Shown here one piece after another: positions 24,462-34,011 of a stretch of DNA of 56,526 nucleotides. Every line of letters starts with the position of its first letter. Position 1 is the stretch's first letter. The DNA is from an uncultured Oscillospiraceae bacterium (lineage in GTDB: Bacteria > Bacillota > Clostridia > Oscillospirales > Oscillospiraceae): positions 1 to 56,526 of the forward strand of contig CALWXJ010000029.1 of the NCBI GenBank assembly GCA_944385475.1, read 5' to 3'. Made by a program: the position numbers and the translations under genes. The notes beneath the pieces are model-generated. The model saw only the letters and a program-made list of their open reading frames with translations. It was not told the origin of the DNA and made no database searches.

Positions 24462-25375
24462 ACCTTCACCTCCAGCAGTTTCAAAATCAGAGCCATACGC
24501 ATGTACTTGCCGTTGAGGACCTGTTTGAAATAGCAGGCCCGGGGATCGGCGTCCACCGCCACGGAGATCTCATTCACCCGGGGCAGCGGGTGGAGGATGC
24601 AAAGATCCCCCCTGGCGCTGCGGAGCTTCTCCGGGGTGAGGATGTAGGTGTCCTTAAGGCGCACATAATCCGCCTCGTTGAAAAAGCGCTCCTTCTGCAC
24701 CCGGGTCATATAGAGGATATCCAGATCCGGCATGGCCTCCTCCAGATCCCGCACCTCCCGGTAGGGGATGCCCTTGGGTTCCAGGATGTCGGTGCGGACG
24801 TACTCCGGCACCCGCAGCTCCTCCGGAGAGATGAGGACGAACTTCACCCCGGCATAGCGGCTCATGGCGGCGATGAGGGAGTGGACGGTGCGGCCGAACT
24901 TCAAGTCGCCGCAAAGGCCCACCGTCAGGTTTTCAAAGCGGCCCTTCTCCCGCCAGATGGTCAGCAGGTCCGCCAGGGTCTGGGTGGGATGGTTGTGCCC
25001 CCCGTCCCCGGCGTTGATCACCGGCACGCCGGCGGTGCGGGCCGCCACCAAAGGCGCCCCCTCCTTGGGGTGGCGCATGGCGATGATGTCGGCATAGCAG
25101 CCCACCACCCGGGCCGTATCCGCCACACTCTCCCCCTTGGAAGCGGAACTGCTCTGGGCCTCGGAAAAGCCCAGCACCTGCCCCCCCAGCTCATACATGG
25201 CGGCCTCAAAACTCAGCCGGGTGCGGGTGGAGGGCTCAAAAAACAGCGTGGCCAGCTTTTTGCCGTGGCACACCTCGGCGTACTTTTTCGGATTGGCGAT
25301 GATATCCTCCGCCACGGCGATGAGCTCCGAGAGCTCCTCCCGGGAAAGCTCCATGATGTCAATAAGATCTCTCAT
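24458..25375 (-). CDS. pyrB: Aspartate carbamoyltransferase catalytic chain
   Basis: 305 residues. Carbamoyl-phosphate motif [13 protein letters not shown], the loop [26 protein letters not shown], and the aspartate-binding HPLPRVNEI are all present. It condenses carbamoyl phosphate with aspartate. It overlaps pyrE and pyrI by 4 bases each (ATGA). Confidence 0.97.
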   Translation of the reverse strand: MRDLIDIMELSREELSELIAVAEDIIANPKKYAEVCHGKKLATLFFEPSTRTRLSFEAAMYELGGQVLGFSEAQSSSASKGESVADTARVVGCYADIIAMRHPKEGAPLVAARTAGVPVINAGDGGHNHPTQTLADLLTIWREKGRFENLTVGLCGDLKFGRTVHSLIAAMSRYAGVKFVLISPEELRVPEYVRTDILEPKGIPYREVRDLEEAMPDLDILYMTRVQKERFFNEADYVRLKDTYILTPEKLRSARGDLCILHPLPRVNEISVAVDADPRACYFKQVLNGKYMRMALILKLLEVKV

Positions 25376-26019
25376 CGCGCCCCTCCCCCGATCCAGCTCT
25401 CGTCAGAGGGGCAATCCCGGAAGGCCATGAGCCGCGCCTGGTCCTGGGGCTGGATATACCCCTCCCGGGCGGCAATGGGGACAATGACGTCGAAATTGGT
25501 GAGGCTGTGGTTTTCCACTCCCGCCTGGGCCAGGCGGTCCAGCCCCCGCTGCATGCCATAGGTGAAGATGGACACGATCCCCAGCACGTCCGCGCCGGCC
25601 TCCCGCAGGGCCTCCACCACCTCCACACAGCTGCCGGCAGTGGAGATGAGGTCCTCCACCACCACCGCCTTCTGTCCCGGCAGCAGCTTGCCCTCGATCC
25701 GGTTGCCCCGGCCGTGGTCTTTGTTGCCGGAGCGCACATAGCCCATGGGCAGCCTCATGAGATGGCCCACGATGGCGGCGTGGGCGATGCCGGCGGTGGA
25801 GGTGCCCATCAGGATCTCCGCCTGGGGGTAATAGGTGCGCACCAGCTCCGCCAGGCCCTCCTCCACATGGCCCCGGACCGTGACGTCTGACAAGGTCAGG
25901 CGGTTGTCGCAGTAAATGGGGCTTTTGATCCCGCTGGCCCAGGTAAAGGGCTCATCCGGCCGCAAAAACACGGCCCCGATGCGCAAAAGGTCCTTTGCGA
26001 TCTGTTCACTCAATTGCAT
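25372..26019 (-). CDS. pyrE: Orotate phosphoribosyltransferase
   Basis: 215 residues. It has the PRPP motif [18 protein letters not shown], the flexible-loop [15 protein letters not shown] and [16 protein letters not shown] near the N-terminus. It makes OMP from orotate and PRPP. It starts 18 bases after the pyrF stop, with GGAGGAG upstream. Confidence 0.96.
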   Translation of the reverse strand: MQLSEQIAKDLLRIGAVFLRPDEPFTWASGIKSPIYCDNRLTLSDVTVRGHVEEGLAELVRTYYPQAEILMGTSTAGIAHAAIVGHLMRLPMGYVRSGNKDHGRGNRIEGKLLPGQKAVVVEDLISTAGSCVEVVEALREAGADVLGIVSIFTYGMQRGLDRLAQAGVENHSLTNFDVIVPIAAREGYIQPQDQARLMAFRDCPSDESWIGGGAR

Positions 26020-26037
26020 CTTGTCTCCTCCTTTGCT

Positions 26038-26736
26038 TCAGCCAACGAATTCCTCTTTGCAGCGCCGCCAGGCCGCCACAGGGTCGGCGGCGGCGGTAAT
26101 GGGCCGGCCCACCACGATGTAGTCCGAGCCCAGTTCCCTTGCCCTTGCCGGGGTGGTGATGCGCACCTGATCCCCCGCGTCCCCGCCGGCAAACCGGACC
26201 CCGGGAGTGACAGTGAGGAAGTCCCCGCCGCAGTGGCCGTGGATCTTCCCCGCCTCCAGGGGAGAACACACCACGCCGTCCAGCCCCGCCCGGCGGGCAT
26301 TGTCGGCATAGTGCAAAATCACCTCGTCCATGGGGCGGCAGATCCACAGGTCCTCCTCCATCCGCTTTTGGTCCGTGGAGGTGAGCTGGGTGACGGCGAT
26401 GAGCAGGGGGCGGGTACCATCCTCCCGGGTCAGGCCCTCCAGCGCGGCCTCCATCATGGCCACCGTGCCGGCGGCGTGGAGATTGCAGATATCCACGTCC
26501 AGCCGGGACAAAACCGCCATGGCCTTTTTCACGGTATTGGGGATGTCGTGGAGCTTCAGATCCAAAAAGATCTTGTGGCCCCGGGCCTTGAGATCCCGGA
26601 CGATGGCCGGTCCCTCCGCATAGAAAAGCTCCATGCCGATCTTCACAAAGGGCCGCTCCTGCCCGAAGCGGTCCAGGAAGGCCAGGGTCTCCTCCTTGCC
26701 GGCAAAATCACAGGCGATAATGACGTCTTTTCCCAT
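26038..26736 (-). CDS. pyrF: Orotidine 5'-phosphate decarboxylase
   Basis: 232 residues. The catalytic Asp-Lys-Asp segment is FLDLKLHDIPNTV; the phosphate-binding end is DYIVVGRPITAAADPV. Type 1 (short) enzyme, making UMP. Its ATG shares one base with the pyrD stop (TGATG), so translation is coupled. Confidence 0.96.
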   Translation of the reverse strand: MGKDVIIACDFAGKEETLAFLDRFGQERPFVKIGMELFYAEGPAIVRDLKARGHKIFLDLKLHDIPNTVKKAMAVLSRLDVDICNLHAAGTVAMMEAALEGLTREDGTRPLLIAVTQLTSTDQKRMEEDLWICRPMDEVILHYADNARRAGLDGVVCSPLEAGKIHGHCGGDFLTVTPGVRFAGGDAGDQVRITTPARARELGSDYIVVGRPITAAADPVAAWRRCKEEFVG

Positions 26737-27647
26737 CAGTGGGCACCTCCAATGATATCGTTGAGTGTTTCGATGCCATAGCGCTCCATGGCGTTTGGCA
26801 GCTCTGCCACCAGATCCCGGCAGGCATAGGGGTCCACCAGGTTTGCCGCCCCCACCTCCACAGCGGTGGCGCCGGCCAGCATCATCTCCAGAACATCCTC
26901 CGCCGTGGTCACGCCTCCCATGCCCACCACAGGGATGTCCACCGCCTGGGACACCTGGTACACCATCCGCACCGCCAGGGGGAAGATCCCCGGGCCGGAC
27001 ATGCCCCCGGTGGTATTGGCCAGCAGGGGGCGGCGGCGCTTCAAGTCAATGCGCATGCCCAGCACCGTGTTGATCAGGCTCAGGGCGTCGGCGCCGGCAT
27101 CGGCGCAGGCCCGGGCGATGGCGGTGATATCTGTGACATTGGGAGAGAGCTTCATGATCACCGGCTTGGTGGTCACCGCCTTCACCGCCGCCGTGACGGA
27201 GGCGGCCATGGCGGGGTCGGTGCCAAAGCTCATGCCGCCGCCGTGGACATTGGGACAGCTGATATTCACCTCCAGCCACCCCACCTGGGGGCACTGGTCC
27301 AGCTTGCGGCAGACGGTGACATATTCCTCCACGGAAAAGCCGCTGACATTGGCCATCACGGGCTTGGAAAAGCACCGCTCCAGCTTGGGCAGCTCCTCCC
27401 CGATCACCTTGTCCACCCCGGGGTTCTGCAGCCCCACGGCGTTGAGCAGCCCCCGGTCATACTCGGCGATCCGGGGGGTGGGGTTGCCAAAGCGCTCCTG
27501 GGCAGTGGTGCCCTTGAAGGAGAACGTCCCCAGGCAGTTGATGTCATAGATCTGGGCAAACTCATGGCCGTAGCCGAAGGTGCCGCTGGCGGGGATGATG
27601 GGATTATCCAGCGGGATGCCGCACAGCTCTACGCGGGTATTCACCAT
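26736..27647 (-). CDS. pyrD: Dihydroorotate dehydrogenase, class 1B catalytic subunit
   Basis: 303 residues. FMN barrel with IIPASGTFGYGHEF, the catalytic cysteine in EVNISCPNVHGGG (class 1 uses Cys), KLSPNVTDI and the glycine-rich FMN phosphate site GMGGVTTAEDVLEMM. Paired with PyrK it passes electrons to NAD+. The start at 27647 has AAGGAGG 7 bases upstream and overlaps the end of pyrK by 7 bases. Confidence 0.95.
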   Translation of the reverse strand: MVNTRVELCGIPLDNPIIPASGTFGYGHEFAQIYDINCLGTFSFKGTTAQERFGNPTPRIAEYDRGLLNAVGLQNPGVDKVIGEELPKLERCFSKPVMANVSGFSVEEYVTVCRKLDQCPQVGWLEVNISCPNVHGGGMSFGTDPAMAASVTAAVKAVTTKPVIMKLSPNVTDITAIARACADAGADALSLINTVLGMRIDLKRRRPLLANTTGGMSGPGIFPLAVRMVYQVSQAVDIPVVGMGGVTTAEDVLEMMLAGATAVEVGAANLVDPYACRDLVAELPNAMERYGIETLNDIIGGAH

Positions 27648-28375
27648 ACGATCTCCTCCTTTTCCAGCACGGGGCCGTCCTTGCAGATGCGCTTGGAGCC
27701 GTATTTGGTCTTGCAGGAGCAGCCCATACACGCCCCGAACCCGCAGCCCATCCGCTCTTCAAAGCTGAACTGGCCGGAAGTCCGGCACGCTTGCCACACC
27801 GCCCGGAGCATGGGCTCGGGGCCGCAGGTGTAAAGATAGCTGTACGGCCCGATCTGGGCCATGGCGTCCGTCACCATGCCCCGGATCCCGCAGGATCCGT
27901 CCACCGTGGCCACCGCCGTCTGCACCCCCAGCTCGCAGAACTTCTCCACATAGAACATCTCCCGCTCCGTGTTGAAGCCCAGCACCGCCCGCACCTCTTT
28001 CCCCTGGGCGCGAAGGCGCCGGGCAAGGCCATACAGCGGGGGGATGCCCACGCCCCCGCCCACCAGCAGCGGCTGGGGGCCGCTTTTGTCCATGTCATAG
28101 CCGTTGCCAAGGCCGGTGAGCAGGTTCATGGTCTCCCCGCTTTTGCGCTGGGTCATGGCCTGGGTGCCCCGGCCCAGCACTTTGTACAAAATGGTCACTG
28201 TCTCTTCCGTCCAGTCGCACACGGAAATGGGCCGGCGCAGATAGAACCCCTCCAGCTGGAAGTTCAAAAACTGCCCGGGGCGGGTGATGTGGGAGGTGTC
28301 CCCCACCAGAACCATCTCATAGATCCCCTGGGCCAGAGGGCGGTTCACCAAGATCCTGAAATCCTGTTTTTCCAT
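27641..28375 (-). CDS. pyrK: Dihydroorotate dehydrogenase electron-transfer subunit
   Basis: 244 residues. FAD-binding FYLRRPISVCDW, nucleotide site LLVGGGVGIPPLYGLARRL, and a C-terminal [2Fe-2S] cluster whose four cysteines are seen in MGCGFGACMGCSCKTK and later RICKDGPV. It carries electrons from PyrD FMN to NAD+. I chose the ATG at 28375 (MEKQDFRIL); a GTG four codons earlier touches the ribosome site. Confidence 0.94.
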   Translation of the reverse strand: MEKQDFRILVNRPLAQGIYEMVLVGDTSHITRPGQFLNFQLEGFYLRRPISVCDWTEETVTILYKVLGRGTQAMTQRKSGETMNLLTGLGNGYDMDKSGPQPLLVGGGVGIPPLYGLARRLRAQGKEVRAVLGFNTEREMFYVEKFCELGVQTAVATVDGSCGIRGMVTDAMAQIGPYSYLYTCGPEPMLRAVWQACRTSGQFSFEERMGCGFGACMGCSCKTKYGSKRICKDGPVLEKEEIVW

Positions 28376-28397
28376 GGCGCTTTGCACTCCTCCTTTT

Positions 28398-31300
28398 TCA
28401 AGCGTCGATGGTAGATACGGGAATGGTCATCTCCTCCAGCACATCCAGCACGATGCGCACCGTGTCCAGAGCGGTGAACATGGTGACGTTGTTCTCCACA
28501 GACAGCCGCCGGATGAGGAAGCCGTCCTTGGCCTGGTCCATGGAGCCGATGTCCCGGGTGTTGATGACATAGGCGATGTGGCCCTGGCGCAGGGCGTTGG
28601 GAATGTCCTCGCTGCCCTCGCTGATCTTTTTCAGCGCCCGGGTGCGGATGCCGTTGGCCCGGAGGAATTTGGCGGTGCCCTCCGTGGCCTCGATGTTGAA
28701 GCCCAGGTCATAGAACCGGCGGATGAGAGGCAGCGCCTCGGCCTTGTCCTTTTCCGCCACGGTGGCCAGCACAGTGCCGTAATTTTGCAGCTGCATGCCG
28801 GAGGCCTGCAGCGCCTTGTACATGGCCCGGTAGAGTTTGTCGTCGTAGCCGATGGCCTCGCCGGTGGACTTCATCTCCGGGGAGAGGTAGGCGTCCAGCC
28901 CCCGGATCTTGGCGAAGGAGAACACCGGCACCTTCACATACCAGCGCTTCTTCTCCGCGGGATACAGGTCGAACACCCCCTGCTCTTTCAGGCTGGTGCC
29001 CAGGATGACGTTGGTGGCGATATCCGCCAGGGAATAGCCCGTGGCCTTGGAGAGGAAGGGCACCGTCCGGGAAGAGCGGGGATTGACCTCGATGATGTAG
29101 ACATCCTCCTTCTCGTCCACGATGAACTGGATGTTGTAAAGGCCCACGATATGCAGCCCCAGCCCCAGCTTTTTGGCATAGGTGAGGATGGTGCCCTTGA
29201 CCTTGTCGCTGATGCTGAAGGGAGGATAGACGCTGATGGAGTCGCCGCTGTGGATGCCGGTGCGCTCCACCAGCTCCATGATGCCGGGGACGAACACGTC
29301 CCGCCCATCGCAGATGGCGTCCACCTCCACTTCCTTGCCCAGGATGTAATGGTCCACCAGGACGGGCTTGTCAGCGTCGATCTCCACGGCGGTCTTGAGG
29401 TAGCGGCGCAGCTGCTCTTCATTTGCCACCAGCTGCATGGCCCGGCCGCCCAGCACAAAGCTGGGGCGCACCAGCACGGGATAGCCCACCTCGGCGGCGG
29501 CCTTTACCCCGTCTTCAATATTGGTGACGGCCCTGCCGGCGGACTGGGGAATGTGCAGCTCCTCCAGCACCTTTTCAAATTTGTCCCGGTCCTCGGCGTT
29601 GGCAATGGCCTCCACCCGGGTGCCGATGATCTCAATGCCCCGCTCCATCAGGGGCTGGGCCAGGTTGATGGCCGTCTGGCCTCCCAGGGAGGCGATGGCC
29701 TCGCTGGCCTCCTCATAGGCCATGACGTTCATCACGTCCTCGGTGGTCAGGGGCTCGAAGTAGAGCTTGTCAGCGGTGGTGTAATCGGTGGAGACGGTCT
29801 CGGGGTTGTTGTTGATGATGATGGCCTCATAGCCGGCCTTGCGGATGGTCTGCACAGCGTGGACGGTGGAGTAGTCAAACTCCACCCCCTGCCCGATGCG
29901 GATGGGACCGGCGCCCAGCACCACCTTTTTGGCCTTGTCCGTCACCACAGAGGCGCTCTTTCCCGTGTAGCTGGAGTAGAAATAGGGGATGTAGGCCCCG
30001 GTGTGGCAGGTGTCCACCATGCGGTATACCGGCATGACCCCCTCTCTCCGGCGCTGGTTCCAAACCTGCTCCTCCGGCACGTCCCAGAGCTTTGCGATGT
30101 ACTTGTCGGAAAAGCCCATCTTCTTGGCCGCCTTCAGTGTCTCCAGGTCCCCGGGATGGGCGGAGAGGACTTTTTCATAGTCGGTGATCTTCTTGATGGA
30201 CTCCAGGAACAGCGGGGTGATCATGGTGACTTCGTAAAGCTTTTCCACGCTCTCCCCCAGACGCAGCAGCTGGGCGATGGCATAGATGTTGTCGTCCCGG
30301 AACGTGCCCACATATTCCAAAAGCTCCTCCCGGCTCATGGCATCAAACTTGGCCATGTGGAAGTGGCACACCCCGATCTCCAGGGAGCGCACCGCCTTGA
30401 GCAGGCACTCTTCCAGGTTGCTGCCGATGCCCATGACCTCGCCGGTGGCCTTCATCTGGGTGCCCAGGGCGTTGCTGGCGGAGGCGAACTTATCGAAGGG
30501 GAAGCGGGGGAGCTTCGCCACCACATAGTCCAAAGAGGGTTCAAAGGCGGCGTTGGTGTTGGCAATGGCGATGTCCGCCAGATCCATGCCCACGGCCACC
30601 TTGGCCGTCACCCGGGCGATGGGATAGCCGCTGGCCTTGGAGGCCAGGGCGGAGGAGCGGGACACCCGGGGATTGACCTCAATGAGGAAGTACTCCGAAG
30701 AGGTGGGGTTCAGGGCAAACTGGACGTTGCAGCCCCCCTCGATCTCCAGCGCCCGAATGATCTTGATGGCGCTGTCGTTGAGCATCTTCATGTCGTGGTC
30801 GCTGAGGGACATGATAGGCGCCACCACGATGGAGTCGCCGGTGTGGACGCCCACAGGGTCCACATTCTCCATACCGCAGATAGTGATGGCGTGATCCGTG
30901 GCGTCCCGCATCACCTCAAACTCAATCTCCTTATAGCCCTTGACGCTCTTTTCCACCAGCACCTGGTGCACCGGGGAGAGGCGGAAGGCATTGGTGGCCA
31001 CCTCCACCAGCTCCTCCTCATCATAGGCAAAGCCGCCGCCGGTGCCTCCCAGGGTGAAGGCGGGGCGCAGCACCACGGGGTAGCCGATGGTCTTGGCCGC
31101 CTCCCGGGCCTCGTCAATGGAGTAGGTGATCTGGGAGGGGATCACCGGTTCGCCGATCTCCTGGCACAGCTCCTTGAAGAGCTCCCGGTCCTCCGCCCGC
31201 TCGATGCTGCGGCTGGAGGTGCCCAGCAGCTCTACCTGGCACTCTTTCAAAATCCCCTTTTTCTCCAGCTGCATGGCCAGGTTCAGCCCTGTCTGGCCGC

Positions 31301-31571
31301 CGATGCCGGGAATAATGGCGTCCGGGCGCTCGTGGCGGAGGATCCGGGCCACATATTCCAGCGTCAGCGGCTCCATGTACACCTTGTCGGCGATGGCGGT
31401 GTCCGTCATGATGGTGGCAGGGTTGGAGTTCACCAGCACCACCTCATACCCCTCCTCCTTCAAGGCAAGGCAGGCCTGGGTGCCGGCGTAGTCGAACTCC
31501 GCCGCCTGGCCGATGACGATGGGGCCGGAGCCAATGATCATGATCTTTTTCAAATCCGTTCTCTTTGCCAT
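28398..31571 (-). CDS. carB: Carbamoyl-phosphate synthase large chain
   Basis: 1057 residues, full length, with two homologous ATP-grasp halves. The first starts KKIMIIGSGPIVIGQAAEFD, the second VVLGAGPIRIGQGVEFDYST. The C-terminal MGS-like allosteric domain ends the protein. It makes carbamoyl phosphate from bicarbonate, ammonia and two ATP. The glutaminase chain carA is absent from this operon and the window, so it must be encoded elsewhere or free ammonia is used. Gaps: 45 bases from pyrC and 22 bases to pyrK. Confidence 0.97.
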   Translation of the reverse strand: MAKRTDLKKIMIIGSGPIVIGQAAEFDYAGTQACLALKEEGYEVVLVNSNPATIMTDTAIADKVYMEPLTLEYVARILRHERPDAIIPGIGGQTGLNLAMQLEKKGILKECQVELLGTSSRSIERAEDRELFKELCQEIGEPVIPSQITYSIDEAREAAKTIGYPVVLRPAFTLGGTGGGFAYDEEELVEVATNAFRLSPVHQVLVEKSVKGYKEIEFEVMRDATDHAITICGMENVDPVGVHTGDSIVVAPIMSLSDHDMKMLNDSAIKIIRALEIEGGCNVQFALNPTSSEYFLIEVNPRVSRSSALASKASGYPIARVTAKVAVGMDLADIAIANTNAAFEPSLDYVVAKLPRFPFDKFASASNALGTQMKATGEVMGIGSNLEECLLKAVRSLEIGVCHFHMAKFDAMSREELLEYVGTFRDDNIYAIAQLLRLGESVEKLYEVTMITPLFLESIKKITDYEKVLSAHPGDLETLKAAKKMGFSDKYIAKLWDVPEEQVWNQRRREGVMPVYRMVDTCHTGAYIPYFYSSYTGKSASVVTDKAKKVVLGAGPIRIGQGVEFDYSTVHAVQTIRKAGYEAIIINNNPETVSTDYTTADKLYFEPLTTEDVMNVMAYEEASEAIASLGGQTAINLAQPLMERGIEIIGTRVEAIANAEDRDKFEKVLEELHIPQSAGRAVTNIEDGVKAAAEVGYPVLVRPSFVLGGRAMQLVANEEQLRRYLKTAVEIDADKPVLVDHYILGKEVEVDAICDGRDVFVPGIMELVERTGIHSGDSISVYPPFSISDKVKGTILTYAKKLGLGLHIVGLYNIQFIVDEKEDVYIIEVNPRSSRTVPFLSKATGYSLADIATNVILGTSLKEQGVFDLYPAEKKRWYVKVPVFSFAKIRGLDAYLSPEMKSTGEAIGYDDKLYRAMYKALQASGMQLQNYGTVLATVAEKDKAEALPLIRRFYDLGFNIEATEGTAKFLRANGIRTRALKKISEGSEDIPNALRQGHIAYVINTRDIGSMDQAKDGFLIRRLSVENNVTMFTALDTVRIVLDVLEEMTIPVSTIDA

Positions 31572-31616
31572 ACTTTTTATCCTCCGCTATTCAAAATATA
31601 AAATATGTAAAACTAC

Positions 31617-32891
31617 TTATAAATGGCCTTCCATGTCCCACGTTCCGTCGCTCCAGGCCGTCCGGCCCCCCACCGCCGTGAGGCGGCAGGCGCCCTGCAC
31701 CCGCCATCCGGCAAAGGGCGTGCTGCGGCCCTTGGAGAGGAAGTTCCCCGGATCCACCGTCCACTCCGACGAGAGGTCGTAGACCGTGAAGTCCGCCGCC
31801 TGCCCCGGGGCGATGCCGCCCCCCAGGCCGAACCGGCGGCAGGGCGCATCGTGCATCAGCTCCATCAGCTTTTCCAGCGTGAGAATTCCTGGCCGCACCA
31901 GGTAGGTGTAGAGCAGGGGAAAGGCGGTCTCCAGCCCTACGATGCCCATGGCACTGCCCGCCAGCCCCCTGGATTTTTCCTGGGCGCTGTGGGGGGCGTG
32001 GTCGGTGGCGATCATGTCGATGGTCCCATCCTGCACGCCTTCTATCAGGGCCTCCCGGTCCTCCGGAGCCCGCAGGGGCGGGTTCATTTTAAACCGCCCG
32101 TCCTCCTGAAGCATGGTCTCATCCATCAAAAGATAGTGGGGCGCGGTCTCGCAGGTGACATCCAGCCCCGCCGCCTTGGCCTTCCGGATCAGGGCCACGC
32201 TCTCCTTGGTGGAGACATGGCAGATGTGGTAACCGCAGCCCGTCTTGGCCACCAGCTCCAGATCCCGGGCGATCTGCCCCCACTCCGATTCCGAGCAGAT
32301 GCCCCTGTGCCCGTGGGCTGCGGCATAGGCCCCGTCGTGGATATAGCCCCCCCGAAGCAGGCGGTTATCCTCGCAGTGGGCCACGATGAGCTTCCCCAGG
32401 GACCGGGCCTTCTCCATGGCCCGGCGCATCATATCCCCGTCCTGCACCCCCCGGCCGTCATCGGAAAAGGCCACCACATAGGGCGCCAGGGCCTCCATAT
32501 CGGAAAGCTCCCGCCCCCCCTCGTCCCGAGTAATGGTACCATAGGGCACCACCCGTACCCGGGCGTCTTTTTCAATGGCGTCCGTCTGCACCCGCAAATG
32601 CTCCAGGCAGTCCGGCGCGGGGGAGAGGTTGGGCATGGTGCAAACGGTGGTATAGCCCCCGTGGGCCGCCGCGGCGGTGCCGGTGGCAATGCTCTCCTTA
32701 TATAAAAAACCCGGCTCCCGCAGATGAACGTGTACATCTACGAAACCGGGTAAAAGGAAATAAGAAGAACAGTCAAAACGGGGGAAATTCCCGTCCCCAC
32801 GAGAGGCAAATACTCCGCCGGAAATGGAGACATCCTCTTGAAGAAGCATTCCGTCGCGGTAGACCGTGCCGCCCAACATCGTATACCCCAT
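31617..32891 (-). CDS. pyrC: Dihydroorotase
   Basis: 424 residues, class I amidohydrolase. Metal ligands in FVDVHVHLREPGFLYKE, the histidines IVAHCED and YHICHVSTKES, and ATDHAPH near residue 300. It cyclises carbamoyl aspartate to dihydroorotate. First gene of the operon. The ATG is preceded by AAAGAGGGGTGTCCTT. Confidence 0.95.
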   Translation of the reverse strand: MGYTMLGGTVYRDGMLLQEDVSISGGVFASRGDGNFPRFDCSSYFLLPGFVDVHVHLREPGFLYKESIATGTAAAAHGGYTTVCTMPNLSPAPDCLEHLRVQTDAIEKDARVRVVPYGTITRDEGGRELSDMEALAPYVVAFSDDGRGVQDGDMMRRAMEKARSLGKLIVAHCEDNRLLRGGYIHDGAYAAAHGHRGICSESEWGQIARDLELVAKTGCGYHICHVSTKESVALIRKAKAAGLDVTCETAPHYLLMDETMLQEDGRFKMNPPLRAPEDREALIEGVQDGTIDMIATDHAPHSAQEKSRGLAGSAMGIVGLETAFPLLYTYLVRPGILTLEKLMELMHDAPCRRFGLGGGIAPGQAADFTVYDLSSEWTVDPGNFLSKGRSTPFAGWRVQGACRLTAVGGRTAWSDGTWDMEGHL

Positions 32892-33011
32892 AAGGACACC
32901 CCTCTTTTACAAATTCACAAAATAAAAAGCCCCGCACCGCAGAGCTCCGCGCTGAAATCTGATGCATGGGCCGCGCCAACCCCCGCGGTATTTCATTGTG
33001 GCATTTTTATC

Positions 33012-33040
33012 AAGATACCACGCCGGGGATCAGAAATCAA
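33012..33040 (-). promoter_or_regulatory. Probable pyr operon promoter
   Basis: TTGATT (33035-33040), 17-base spacer, TATCTT (33012-33017) on the minus strand. The ~110-base leader contains a small stem CCGCG/CGCGG (32971-32988) and GGGGCTTTTTATTTT shortly before pyrC. The latter is suggestive of an attenuator, but I could not fold a convincing stem. Confidence 0.45.
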
Positions 33041-33267
33041 GGAAAATCTCAAAAAAGTGAAAAGCTTGGATAAACCGCCGGAAAACTTGCCGGATCCCCC
33101 CTCGTTCCCCGCCGTTTTGACAAAAAGCCGCGCCCCGGAGCGAAAGAGAAATGCCCCAGGGTTTCCCGTAGTTTTTTCCAGCATTTTTTACAGGCAATTC
33201 GCCTCCTTTTTATAAAATCCATACAAGGATTTTACCGTTTCCAGGAAAAAATAGTCGTTTTCCCGGA
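33041..33267. other. Spacer between the divergent pyr and pur promoters
   Basis: About 225 bases without an ORF, hairpin or repeat that I can support. No PyrR-like or T-box element was recognised. Confidence 0.4.
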
Positions 33268-33296
33268 TTGACTTGCCAGAATCCCCTTGCTACAAT
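33268..33296 (+). promoter_or_regulatory. Promoter of the purine operon
   Basis: TTGACT (33268-33273), 17-base spacer, TACAAT (33291-33296), about 140 bases before purE. The long leader holds the riboswitch. Confidence 0.8.
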
Positions 33297-33308
33297 GAAG
33301 ATAGAATA

Positions 33309-33385
33309 CAGATCGTATGCGGCCATTGGCGGGTGCGGGACCAGGCAGTCCCCGCGCATCAGGACAGCTGACCGCCCGGGCAGAC
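33309..33385 (+). promoter_or_regulatory. Probable ZTP (pfl) riboswitch
   Basis: The leader contains TTGGCGG (33326-33332), a middle stem-loop around GTGCGGGACC...GTCCCCGCGC, and the near-invariant 3' segment ACCGCCCGGGCA (33371-33382; family form CCGCC(U)GGGCA). GGCGG can pair with CCGCC as in the conserved pseudoknot. The class senses the AICAR-derived alarmone ZTP/ZMP and switches on purine and folate genes; purE is a classic location. The 3' segment overlaps the following terminator stem, so ligand binding would prevent termination. Identified by eye, not by a covariance model. Confidence 0.72.
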
Positions 33386-33422
33386 TTCTGGAACACGCGC
33401 AAGTCTGTCTCTTTTCATTTTT
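33378..33422 (+). terminator. Regulated terminator of the purine leader
   Basis: Stem CAGACTT / AAGTCTG extended by GG/TC pairs, followed by CTCTTTTCATTTTT. Its 5' arm is shared with the riboswitch 3' segment, giving a mutually exclusive fold. Confidence 0.7.
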
Positions 33423-33436
33423 AAGAGGAGGTAGCC

Positions 33437-33928
33437 ATGAAAAAAGTTGGAATCGTGATGGGCAGTACCAGCGATCTCCCCGTGGTGGAGAAGGCCGTGG
33501 CCGTACTGCAGGAATATGGCGTTCCCATGGAGGTTCGCGTCTTATCCGCTCATCGGTGCCCGAATGAAGCAAGGGAGTTTGCTATCTCGGCGCGCCAGAG
33601 CGGATTTTCTGTTCTTATCGCCGCCGCCGGCATGGCGGCCCACCTGGCAGGCGCCCTGGCGGCCAACACCACCCTGCCGGTGATCGGCATCCCCTGCAAG
33701 GGCGCCAGCTTTGATGGGATGGACGCGCTGCTCTCTACGGTGATGATGCCCTCGGGGATCCCGGTGGCCACCGTGGCGGTGGACGGGGCCAAAAACGCCG
33801 CGCTGCTGGCCATCCAGATCATGGCCGTTACAGACCAGGATTTGGCCGCCAAGCTGGAAAAGGCCCGTCAGGAGGGAACCGAGGCCGTTTTGAAGGCCGA
33901 CGCCCAGATGCGGGCAAAATACGTCTGA
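33437..33928 (+). CDS. purE: N5-carboxyaminoimidazole ribonucleotide mutase
   Basis: 163 residues, class I Pur[18 protein letters not shown] and [11 protein letters not shown] at the N-terminal active site, [15 protein letters not shown] and [17 protein letters not shown] later. It interconverts N5-CAIR and CAIR. GAGGAGG precedes the ATG by 6 bases. No purK is in the window, so N5-CAIR formation is either encoded elsewhere or replaced by direct carboxylation. Confidence 0.96.
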   Translation: MKKVGIVMGSTSDLPVVEKAVAVLQEYGVPMEVRVLSAHRCPNEAREFAISARQSGFSVLIAAAGMAAHLAGALAANTTLPVIGIPCKGASFDGMDALLSTVMMPSGIPVATVAVDGAKNAALLAIQIMAVTDQDLAAKLEKARQEGTEAVLKADAQMRAKYV

Positions 33929-34011
33929 ACTTTCTTTTCCCCTTGGTATTGAGATGTTGTTCAAATATTTATTTTCATAATACCTTACATAAAAAACAGG
34001 AGGAACTTCAC

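Noticed and set aside
28374-31601. 1075-codon open frame antisense to carB
   Set aside because: It mirrors the carB reading frame; its product is His/Gly/Asp-rich with no known domain, whereas carB is full length with all motifs. GC-rich codon bias creates such shadows.
32892-33011. PyrR-type attenuator in the pyrC leader
   Set aside because: No anti-anti-terminator consensus and no convincing stem before the T-rich stretch; kept only as a note under the promoter.
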